From Amycolatopsis mediterranei (GTDB lineage: Bacteria > Actinomycetota > Actinomycetes > Mycobacteriales > Pseudonocardiaceae), in the NCBI RefSeq assembly GCF_026017845.1, contig NZ_CP100416.1:1237833-1301832 (forward strand): a stretch of 64,000 nt of DNA, read 5' to 3'. The notes beneath the pieces are model-generated. The model worked only from the letters and a program-made list of their open reading frames with translations, was not told the DNA's origin and did not search any database. This document shows, piece by piece, positions 44,117 to 50,629 of this stretch. A program made the position numbers and the translations under genes. Every line of letters begins with the position of its first letter. Position 1 is the stretch's first letter.

Positions 44117-45351
44117 CGACTGTGACCACTGTGACGACTGTGCCGACATCGGAGACGGCGGCGGCCGCCCCGGTGATCACCGGGATCGGGGTGGTCGCGC
44201 CCAACGGCGTCGGCGTCGAGGACTTCTGGGCGAACGTGCTGGCCGGGCGCAGCGGGCTCGCGCCGGTGACCCGGTTCGACGCCACGGGCTACCCGGTCTC
44301 GCAGGTCGGTGCGGTGTCCGACGAGGCGGAGTCCCTGCCCAACCGGATCACCGTGCAGACCGACCGCTGGACCCGGCTCGCCATGACCGCGACCGAGGAG
44401 GCCCTGCGGAACGCGGGCATCGGCGCCGGGGGTGAGCGGGACTTCGACGACTACGACCTCGCCGTGATCACCGCCAGTTCGTCCGGGGGCAACGAGTTCG
44501 GCCAGCGGGAGATCGAGCGGCTGTGGAGCGCCGGCCCGGAATACGTGTCGGTGTACCAGTCGATCGCGTGGTTCTACGCGGCGACCACCGGCCAGCTGTC
44601 CATCCGGCACGGGATGCGCGGCCCCTGCGGGGTCGTCGTCGCCGAGCAGGCGGGCGGCCTGGACGCGCTCGCGCAAAGCCGGCGGATGCTGCGCACCGGC
44701 ACCAAGGCCGTGGTCACCGGCGGCACCGAGGCGGCGCTGTCGCCGTACGCGCTGGTGTGCCAAAGCGCCGGCGGGCAGTTCACCCGCGGCGAGTACCTGC
44801 CGTTCGACGTGCGGGCCTCCGGCCACGTGCCGGGCGAGGGCGGCGCGATCCTGGTGCTGGAGGACGAAAGCTCCGCCCGCGCCCGCGGAGTGTCCGAAGT
44901 GTACGGACGGGTCGCGGGGTACGCGGCGACGTTCGATCCCCGGCCGGGCTCCGGCCGCCCCGGCGGGCTGCTCCGGGCGATCACCGGCGCGCTGGCGGAC
45001 GCGGGCCTGCGGCCGTCCGATGTGGACGTCGTGTTCGCCGACGGCGCGGGGACGCGAGAGCGCGACGCCGAGGAAGCCGCGGCACTGGCCGGGGTGTTCG
45101 GCGCCCGCGGGGTGCCGGTCACGGTGCCGAAGACGATGACCGGGCGGCTGGCCGCGGGCGGCGCGTCCCTGGACGTCGCCTGCGTGCTGCTGGCCATGCG
45201 CGACGGCGTCCTGCCGCCGACCGTCGGCGTCACCGAACTCGCCCACGACCTCGACCTGGTCTCCGAGCCCCGGCCCGCGCGGGTGCGGACCGCGCTGGTG
45301 CTGGCCCGGGGCTTCGGCGGGTTCAACTCGGCGCTCGTGCTCACCCGCTGA
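44113..45351 (+). CDS. Type II PKS ketosynthase beta (chain length factor)
   Basis: A 412-residue partner of KS-alpha. The active-site Cys is replaced by Gln179 in [13 protein letters not shown], the hallmark of chain length factors, which decarboxylate the starter malonyl-ACP and set the number of extensions. An N-terminal Thr/Val-rich extension of about 18 residues ([14 protein letters not shown]) is unusual and reflects a short nucleotide repeat (actgtgacc-like units at 44119-44143). ATG in ATGA overlap with KS-alpha. Confidence 0.96.
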   Translation: MTTVTTVTTVPTSETAAAAPVITGIGVVAPNGVGVEDFWANVLAGRSGLAPVTRFDATGYPVSQVGAVSDEAESLPNRITVQTDRWTRLAMTATEEALRNAGIGAGGERDFDDYDLAVITASSSGGNEFGQREIERLWSAGPEYVSVYQSIAWFYAATTGQLSIRHGMRGPCGVVVAEQAGGLDALAQSRRMLRTGTKAVVTGGTEAALSPYALVCQSAGGQFTRGEYLPFDVRASGHVPGEGGAILVLEDESSARARGVSEVYGRVAGYAATFDPRPGSGRPGGLLRAITGALADAGLRPSDVDVVFADGAGTRERDAEEAAALAGVFGARGVPVTVPKTMTGRLAAGGASLDVACVLLAMRDGVLPPTVGVTELAHDLDLVSEPRPARVRTALVLARGFGGFNSALVLTR

Positions 45352-45375
45352 TCCCTGACCACGAAGGAGGAGAAC

Positions 45376-45621
45376 GTGCTCACGCTCGAAGATCTCAAAC
45401 AGGTCCTGCGCACGTGCGGAACCGACGAGTCCGTCGACCTGGACGGCGACATCCTGGACGTCGAGATGGCCGAACTCGGCTACGACTCGCTGGCGGTGCT
45501 CGAGATCGCGGCGCGGCTGCAGCAGCGTTCCGGGCGCGGTATCCCCGAGGAGGTCACCGCCGAGTCGATGACGTTGCGGCAGCTGCTGGGCTACATCAAC
45601 AACCCCGTCGGGATCGCCTGA
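45376..45621 (+). CDS. Acyl carrier protein
   Basis: An 81-residue ACP. The phosphopantetheine site is Ser38 in LGYDSLAVLEIAARL. The start MLTLEDLKQVLRTCG is typical of type II PKS ACPs. It carries the growing chain to KS, cyclases and reductases. GTG 45376 is preceded by GAAGGAGGAG, the strongest ribosome site in the operon, in line with the need for ample ACP. Confidence 0.96.
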   Translation: MLTLEDLKQVLRTCGTDESVDLDGDILDVEMAELGYDSLAVLEIAARLQQRSGRGIPEEVTAESMTLRQLLGYINNPVGIA

Positions 45622-45622
45622 G

Positions 45623-46090
45623 ATGGCCGCGCACACGGACAACAGCGTGTTCATCGAGGCGCCGATGGAGCTGGTCTGGCAGCGGACCAACGACGTCGAG
45701 TCGTGGACCGAGCTGTTCGACGAGTACGGCGAGGCCACGGTGCTCGACCGCCGGGACGACCGGATCACCTTCCGGCTCGCGCTGCACCCAGACGAGAACG
45801 GCAAGGTGTGGGCGTGGGTGTCCGAACGGCGCCTCGACGAGGCGGCCCGCACCACGCTCTCGCACCGCGTCGAGACCGGACCGTTCAAGTACATGACGCT
45901 GTTCTGGGAGTACACCGAGGTCGCCGGCGGGGTGCGGCTGCGCTGGGTGCAGGACTTCGAGATGAAGCCCGGCGCCCCGCTCGACGACCACGCGATGGCC
46001 GCCCGGATCAACGGGAACAGCGTCCGGCAGCAGGCGAGGATCAAGCAGCTCCTCGAGCAGGCCGCGCGCGAAGCCGAAGTGCCGGTCTGA
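45623..46090 (+). CDS. Mono-domain aromatase/cyclase (SRPBCC fold)
   Basis: A 155-residue START/Bet v1-like protein: DNSVFIEAPMELVWQRTNDV, WTELFDEYGEATVLDR and RLRWVQDFEMKPGAPLDD. Single-domain forms (TcmN N-terminal, WhiE-VI, ZhuI type) fold and aromatise the first ring of unreduced chains. The next-to-ACP position is as in whiE. It starts one base after the ACP stop. Together with TcmI and cupin genes it suggests a non-C9-reduced, long-chain polyketide. Confidence 0.92.
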   Translation: MAAHTDNSVFIEAPMELVWQRTNDVESWTELFDEYGEATVLDRRDDRITFRLALHPDENGKVWAWVSERRLDEAARTTLSHRVETGPFKYMTLFWEYTEVAGGVRLRWVQDFEMKPGAPLDDHAMAARINGNSVRQQARIKQLLEQAAREAEVPV

Positions 46091-46094
46091 GCTC

Positions 46095-46544
46095 ATGGGC
46101 TACCAGATCGCCGCGCTGCTGGCGCTGGTCTGCGGCGGGATCGCCGCGGGCGACATGTTCTGCACCACCGTCGGGCTCGCGCCGATGATGCAGGTGCTGT
46201 CCTACCGGCGTTACGTCGAAATGGTGCAGTACCTGCAGCCGCGGTACGACCCGGCGATGCCGATCATCAACGCGGTCGCGCTGCTGGCCAACGTGGTCGC
46301 CGCGATCACCGCGCCCTCGGGCGCCTGGTTCGTGGTCGCCGCGGTGCTCGTCGCGTCGGTGATCGCGGTGTCGGTCGCCAAGGCCGTGCCGATCAACCGG
46401 TTCGTGCTGAAGCTCGACCCGGCGGCCGAACCCCCGGACTGGCCCAGCCGGGACCCGCGGGCGCGCTGGAAGGCGTGGAACACCGCCCGCACGGTCCTGA
46501 TGGCGGCCGCGCTGCTCGCCGACGGCATCGCCGTCCTGTACTGA
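46095..46544 (+). CDS. DUF1772 (anthrone oxygenase-like) membrane protein, copy 1
   Basis: A 149-residue protein with four hydrophobic helices and the DUF1772 pattern: LVCGGIAAGDMFCTTVGLAP, YVEMVQYLQPRYDPAMPI, AVPINRFVLKL and RWKAWNTART. Fungal members oxidise anthrones to anthraquinones, so a quinone-forming step is plausible. It starts 4 bases after the aromatase. A second copy lies at 48070, each followed by an SDR gene, which points to a duplicated module. Confidence 0.85.
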   Translation: MGYQIAALLALVCGGIAAGDMFCTTVGLAPMMQVLSYRRYVEMVQYLQPRYDPAMPIINAVALLANVVAAITAPSGAWFVVAAVLVASVIAVSVAKAVPINRFVLKLDPAAEPPDWPSRDPRARWKAWNTARTVLMAAALLADGIAVLY

Positions 46545-46563
46545 CCCCCTTCGAAGGAGAGAC

Positions 46564-47298
46564 ATGAGCATCAGGCTCGACGGCAAACGGGTGCTGGTCA
46601 CCGGCGGGACCGGGGGGATCGGCCGCGGCCTGTCCCACGCGTTCGCCGGGGCGGGCGCCGGCCTCGTCACCTGCGGGCGGTCGGACGAAGAGGCCGCCGC
46701 CAGGATGTCCCGCGAGCTCAAGGAGATCGGCGGGGAACACCACGTCGTGCTCGCCGACGTCACCCGGCCCGACCAGGTCGACACGCTCCTGGAGGAGTGC
46801 CGCACGCGGCTGGGCGGGCTGGACGTCCTGGTCAGCAACGCCGGGGCGATCAGCCACATCCCGTTCGCCGAGCTGCCGCTCGAGGAGTGGAAGCGCGTCC
46901 TCGACACCAACCTGACCGCGGCCTACCTGCTGATCTCGAAGGCGCTGCCGCTGCTGTCCGACGGCGCGTCCATCGTGCTGATCGGCTCCCGGGTGGCGAC
47001 CGTCGGCATCCCGCTGCGGGCGCACTACACGGCGTCGAAGTCGGCGCTGATCGGGCTCGCGCGGTCGCTGGCCAAGGAGCTGGGTGGCCGCCGGATCCGG
47101 GTCAACGTGGTGGCGCCCGGCGTGATCGAGACGCCGGAACGCCCGCTGCCGGACGAAGTCAAGCAGCGTTATCACCAGCTCACGGCGATCGGCAGGCTGG
47201 GCAGCCCGGCGGAGATCGCCAACGCGGTGCTGTTCCTGGCCAGCGACCTGTCGTCCTACATCACCGGCGAGACCGTCCACGTCGACGGCGGAATCTGA
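46564..47298 (+). CDS. SDR ketoreductase, copy 1
   Basis: A 244-residue FabG-like SDR. Cofactor motif VTGGTGGIGRGLS, NAG in VLVSNAGAISH, Ser in VLIGSRVATVG and Tyr/Lys in HYTASKSALIGLA; C-terminal VHVDGGI. It would reduce a polyketide carbonyl, as do the ketoreductases of pentangular polyphenol clusters. GAAGGAGAG precedes the ATG. Together with the DUF1772 gene before it, it mirrors the 48070-49237 pair. Confidence 0.92.
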   Translation: MSIRLDGKRVLVTGGTGGIGRGLSHAFAGAGAGLVTCGRSDEEAAARMSRELKEIGGEHHVVLADVTRPDQVDTLLEECRTRLGGLDVLVSNAGAISHIPFAELPLEEWKRVLDTNLTAAYLLISKALPLLSDGASIVLIGSRVATVGIPLRAHYTASKSALIGLARSLAKELGGRRIRVNVVAPGVIETPERPLPDEVKQRYHQLTAIGRLGSPAEIANAVLFLASDLSSYITGETVHVDGGI

Positions 47299-47309
47299 AA
47301 GGGAACACG

Positions 47310-47642
47310 ATGGCCGACAACGAGGTCTTCCGCGTCATGCTGCGGATGGAGGTCCTGCCCGGCAAGGGCGAGGAGTTCGAGAAGGTCTGGTACGACAGCG
47401 CCGGCACGATCACCGGCCAGCGCGCCAACCTCGGCCAGTGGCTCTCCCGCGGCGACGAGGAGGAGGGCGTCTACTACATCGTCAGCGACTGGGTCAGCGA
47501 GGAGCTGTTCCGCGAGTACGAGCGCAGCGAGGAGCACGTGGTGCACCGCGGCAAGCTGCACCCGTACCGCAGCAAGGGCTCCATGCAGACGATGCGGGTG
47601 GTGCACAACCTGGTCGGCGCCGGCGCCGGGGCTCCCGCGTGA
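47310..47642 (+). CDS. ABM-family (antibiotic biosynthesis monooxygenase) protein, copy 1
   Basis: A 110-residue dimeric alpha/beta-barrel protein: FRVMLRMEVLPGKGEEFEKV, YYIVSDWVSEELFREYERSE. Relatives act as cofactor-free quinone-forming monooxygenases (TcmH, ActVA-Orf6) or as cyclases in pentangular pathways; the sequence alone does not decide. AAGGGAAC precedes ATG 47310. GTGA overlap with the next ABM gene suggests a heteromeric or sequential pair. Confidence 0.8.
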   Translation: MADNEVFRVMLRMEVLPGKGEEFEKVWYDSAGTITGQRANLGQWLSRGDEEEGVYYIVSDWVSEELFREYERSEEHVVHRGKLHPYRSKGSMQTMRVVHNLVGAGAGAPA

Positions 47643-47944
47643 GCCGGGTCCGGGTGCTGATCTACGCGGCGGCGCCGGAGAGCGACACCGGCGGCGTCAC
47701 CGAGGCCTACCACCGCATCAGCGCCGAACTGTCCGGCACGCCGGGCCTGCTCGGCAACGAGCTGATGCAGTCGCTGGGCGAGGCCCGCTCGTTCGTCGTG
47801 ATGAGCGAGTGGGCCGACCTGGACGCCTTCCGGAAGTGGGAGACCGGACCGGACCACCGCGGCACGACCTCGCCGCTGCGGCCCTACCAGGACGCCTCGC
47901 GGGGCAGCGCGTTCGGTCTCTACCAGGTCGTGGCCAGCTACTAG
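47639..47944 (+). CDS. ABM-family protein, copy 2
   Basis: A 101-residue protein of the same fold: VLIYAAAPESDTGGVTEAYH, GLLGNELMQSLGEARSFVVM and SEWADLDAFRKWETGPDHRG. GTG 47639 sits in the overlap with the preceding ABM gene; the frame is open upstream but would overlap it by 200 bases. Its TAG stop forms part of the terminal CTAG of a 120-bp palindromic element, which may have changed the natural C-terminus. Confidence 0.8.
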   Translation: MSRVRVLIYAAAPESDTGGVTEAYHRISAELSGTPGLLGNELMQSLGEARSFVVMSEWADLDAFRKWETGPDHRGTTSPLRPYQDASRGSAFGLYQVVASY

Positions 47945-48060
47945 TGTCGCGCGGCTGAGGTTCGTCGACAGTCTCCTGGCGGCGGCTGGTCCGATGCAGT
48001 GAATGACTCATTCATGGCGTCGGACGCCAGGAATGAGTCATTCACTGCATGCGACACTAG
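47941..48060. mobile_element. 120-bp palindromic MITE/REP-like element
   Basis: The ends are the perfect inverted repeat CTAGTGTCGC (47941-47950) / GCGACACTAG (48051-48060). Inside, GCAGTGAATGACTCATTC (about 47996-48013) pairs with GAATGAGTCATTCACTGC (48031-48048), and the centre TGGCGTC/GACGCCA continues the stem with one mismatch. It has no gene and splits the PKS operon. The right end adds AG to the ribosome site AGGAG of the next gene. No transposase is in the window; spread would need one elsewhere. Confidence 0.65.
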
Positions 48061-48069
48061 GAGTCCATT

Positions 48070-48507
48070 GTGGTTGCCGTGCTCGAGGTGCTCGTGCTCG
48101 CGGGCAGCGGGATCGCGGCCGGCGTGCTGTTCTGCGTGGCGCTCAGCGTGGTGCCCGCATTCCGGGGGATGGAGCCCGAGCAGTACGTGGCCGCCCACCG
48201 GCTGATCGGGAAGAACTACGACCCGGTGATGCCGCTGACCGTGCTGGGCACCGTGGTGGCCGACGCCGTGCTGGCGATCGCCGGCGCGTCGGTCCTCTTC
48301 GGACTCGCGGCGGTGCTGCTGCTCGGCGTGTCCGCGGTTTCGCACCTGGCCAACGTGCCGATCAACCGGTCGGTCAAAACGCTCGAAACCGTTCCGTCCA
48401 CTTGGGACGACCCGCGCCCGCGGTGGCGCAACTGGAACCTGCTGCGGACCGGTCTCGCGATCGCCGCACTGCTGGTCAACGCGATCGCCGTGGTCGCGAC
48501 CGGATAG
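48070..48507 (+). CDS. DUF1772 membrane protein, copy 2
   Basis: A 145-residue paralogue of the 46095 product, with the same landmarks: GSGIAAGVLFCVALSVVPAF, YDPVMPLTVLGTVVADAVLA, NVPINRSVKTLE and PRPRWRNWNLLRTGL. Four transmembrane helices. GTG 48070 is preceded by AGGAG, formed across the end of the palindromic element. Two copies may act as a heterodimer or on two different positions of the polyketide. Confidence 0.85.
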   Translation: MVAVLEVLVLAGSGIAAGVLFCVALSVVPAFRGMEPEQYVAAHRLIGKNYDPVMPLTVLGTVVADAVLAIAGASVLFGLAAVLLLGVSAVSHLANVPINRSVKTLETVPSTWDDPRPRWRNWNLLRTGLAIAALLVNAIAVVATG

Positions 48508-48517
48508 GAGGCAAATC

Positions 48518-49237
48518 GTGGAACTGGATTTGAAGGGCAAGCGGGCGCTCGTCACGGGCGGCACCCGCGGGATCGGCCGGGCCGTGACGCTCGGGCTGGC
48601 GTCGGCCGGCGCGACCGTGGTCGCCGTGCACCGGGAGGACACCGCCGCCGCGGAGTCGCTGCGGCGGGAGCTGGCCGAGCTCGGCGGCAGCGTCGTGCGC
48701 GCGGACGTGACCGTCGCGTCGGAGGTGGCGCGCGTCGCGGAGACCTGCAAGGCGCAGCTGGGCGGCCTGGACGTGCTGGTGAACAACGCGGGCGTGCACG
48801 GGCACGCCCCGCTGGCCGAGCTGGACCCGGCCGGGTGGACCCGGCTGATCGACACCGACCTGACGTCGATGTTCCTGGTCACCCAGGCGTGCGTGCCCCT
48901 GCTGGCCGAGGGCGCGAGCGTGGTCAACGTGGGTGCCTCGGTGGCGTTCCGCGGGATGGCGGGCGCGGCGCACTACACCGCGGCGAAAGCGGGCGTGATC
49001 GGCCTGACCCGGTCGCTGTGCAAAGAGTTCGGCGGGATCAGGGTCAACACGATCGCGCCGGGCGTGATCGACACCGGCGACGAGCTTCCGCCGCCGGTCG
49101 CCGAGCGGGTCAAGCGGATGACCGCGCTGGGCCGGCTCGGTACCCCGGAAGAGGTCGCCGGCGCGGTGCTGTTCCTCGCCAGTGACCTGTCGGCCTACGT
49201 CACCGGCGCGCTGCTGGCCGTCGACGGCGGAATGTGA
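48518..49237 (+). CDS. SDR ketoreductase, copy 2
   Basis: A 239-residue SDR paralogous to 46564: VTGGTRGIGRAVTLGLASAG, VLVNNAGVHGH, Ser in NVGASVAFRGM, Tyr/Lys in HYTAAKAGVIGL and C-terminal AVDGGM. TAGGAGGC precedes GTG 48518. Two ketoreductases without an ActIII-type C9 enzyme suggest that reduction occurs at late or terminal ring positions; this is inference. Confidence 0.92.
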   Translation: MELDLKGKRALVTGGTRGIGRAVTLGLASAGATVVAVHREDTAAAESLRRELAELGGSVVRADVTVASEVARVAETCKAQLGGLDVLVNNAGVHGHAPLAELDPAGWTRLIDTDLTSMFLVTQACVPLLAEGASVVNVGASVAFRGMAGAAHYTAAKAGVIGLTRSLCKEFGGIRVNTIAPGVIDTGDELPPPVAERVKRMTALGRLGTPEEVAGAVLFLASDLSAYVTGALLAVDGGM

Positions 49238-49253
49238 ACCAGGAGGCTTTGCC

Positions 49254-49637
49254 ATGCCCTACGCGGCCATCACCTACGACATCAAGCCCGGCTTCGAAGA
49301 CGAGATCGCCGGGATCTTCGCGAACTTCAAGCGGGCCGACTCGCCGATCATGCGCGACGAGAGCGGCACCGAGGTCGGCCGGCTCCTCGGCACCGCGGTG
49401 TTCATCCGCGACGCGCAGCTGGTCCGGTTCATCCACTACGAAGGCGACTTCGCCCAGATCGGCAGGCACATGGCCCGCCAGGAGGGCGTGCACCTGGTCG
49501 AGGAGCAGCTGAAGCCGTACCTCGCTTCGGAGCGCAACACCGAGACGCCCGAAGGCTTCCGGCAGCACTTCGCCAAGAGCCTGATGCGGTGCATCTCGCA
49601 GATCTCGGTGCCGCCGGCCGCGTTCGCCGCGGGCTGA
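49254..49637 (+). CDS. SchA/CurD-domain polyketide synthesis protein
   Basis: A 127-residue protein with a SchA/CurD-like pattern: MPYAAITYDIKPGFEDEIAG, DESGTEVGRLLGTAVFIRDA and HMARQEGVHLVEEQL. These proteins accompany spore-pigment type II PKSs (WhiE-I, SchA, CurD); their reaction is unknown. ATG 49254 follows AGGAGG. Its presence strengthens the link between this core and whiE-like systems. Confidence 0.82.
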   Translation: MPYAAITYDIKPGFEDEIAGIFANFKRADSPIMRDESGTEVGRLLGTAVFIRDAQLVRFIHYEGDFAQIGRHMARQEGVHLVEEQLKPYLASERNTETPEGFRQHFAKSLMRCISQISVPPAAFAAG

Positions 49638-49642
49638 GGCCG

Positions 49643-50629
49643 ATGGACACCAAGACGATCGCCGTGCTCGGCCTCGGCGTGATGGGCTCGGGCATGGCGA
49701 CGAGCCTGCTCGACCACGGTTACCGGGTGCTGGTGCACAACCGCACCGCCGCCAAGGCGGCCCCGCTGCTCGACCGCGGGGCCGAGCTCGCCGAGTCGGC
49801 CGAAGCCGCGGTGGCCGGCGCCGACCGCGTGCTGCTGAGCCTCGCCGACGAGCCGGCGGTGGACGCGGTGCTGGCCGCGGCCGGGCCGGCGATCCGCGCC
49901 GGCTTGTCCATTGTGGATACTTCGACGGTCTCGGCCGGGTACTCGCGGTCGCTCACCGCCCGGCTCGCGGACGAGGGGGTCACCCGGATCGAGGCCTGCG
50001 TGCTGGGCAACCCGGCGCAGGCCGCGGCCGGGCAGCTGCGGGTGCTCGCCGCCGGCGCGCGGGCGGCAGTCGAGTCGGCCGGTGACGTCCTCGACGCGAT
50101 CGGCCGGGAGGTGTCCTACCTCGGCCCGATCGGCAACGCGGCCACCACGAAGCTGGTGTTCAACCTCCTGCTGGGCGGTCAGGTCGCGGCGCTGGCCGAG
50201 GCCGTGAACTACGGCGTGGCGGCGGGGCTGGACCGCGACCGGTTGCTGACGGCCATCGGGGCCAGCGGCTTCAGCTCGAAAGTCCTGTCGTTCCGGGCGG
50301 AGCTGATGCGTTCGCGCCGGTACGAGCCGGCCGCGTTCCGGTCCGCGCTGATGGCCAAGGACCTGAGGCTGGGCACCGGCGCGGCGGCCGAAGCGGGCGT
50401 CGGCACGCCGGTGCTGACCGCGGCCGCGCTGGCGTACGAGGCCGTGGTCGCGGCCGGAGCGGGCGACGCGGACGCCGCGATCCTCATCGAAGTCGCGGAC
50501 GAGGCGACCGACCTCGGCCGCCGGGCGGCCGCGGTCCGCACCGACCTCGACGACGCGGGCTCCGCCGCCGACCCGGGGAACCACGCGGACGCCGCGATCC
50601 TCATCGACACCCCGGGAGGTTCCGCGTGA
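49643..50629 (+). CDS. Beta-hydroxyacid-dehydrogenase-family NAD(P)-dependent reductase
   Basis: A 328-residue HIBADH/6PGDH-like enzyme. The Rossmann motif VLGLGVMGSGMATSLLDHG is followed by the NRT of NADP-type members (VHNRTAAKA) and the conserved Lys in GNAATTKLVFNLLL. Imine reductases share this fold. Use in type II PKS clusters is uncommon. The C-terminus carries an in-frame 25-bp repeat (ADAAILIE / ADAAILID) that adds about 40 residues beyond the normal end. It overlaps the phosphotransferase gene by 4 bases. Confidence 0.85.
   Translation: MDTKTIAVLGLGVMGSGMATSLLDHGYRVLVHNRTAAKAAPLLDRGAELAESAEAAVAGADRVLLSLADEPAVDAVLAAAGPAIRAGLSIVDTSTVSAGYSRSLTARLADEGVTRIEACVLGNPAQAAAGQLRVLAAGARAAVESAGDVLDAIGREVSYLGPIGNAATTKLVFNLLLGGQVAALAEAVNYGVAAGLDRDRLLTAIGASGFSSKVLSFRAELMRSRRYEPAAFRSALMAKDLRLGTGAAAEAGVGTPVLTAAALAYEAVVAAGAGDADAAILIEVADEATDLGRRAAAVRTDLDDAGSAADPGNHADAAILIDTPGGSA
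50466..50607 (+). repeat. In-frame 25-bp direct repeat in the reductase gene
   Basis: The same 25 bases beginning ACGCGGACGCCGCGATCCTC occur at 50466-50490 and 50583-50607, 117 bp (39 codons) apart, in frame. The second copy lies just before the stop. Confidence 0.8.

Noticed and set aside
47999..48205. Open frames reading NDSF-ASD / NESF-ASD across the palindromic element
   Set aside because: They appear on both strands because the element is palindromic; no ribosome site or conserved start supports translation.
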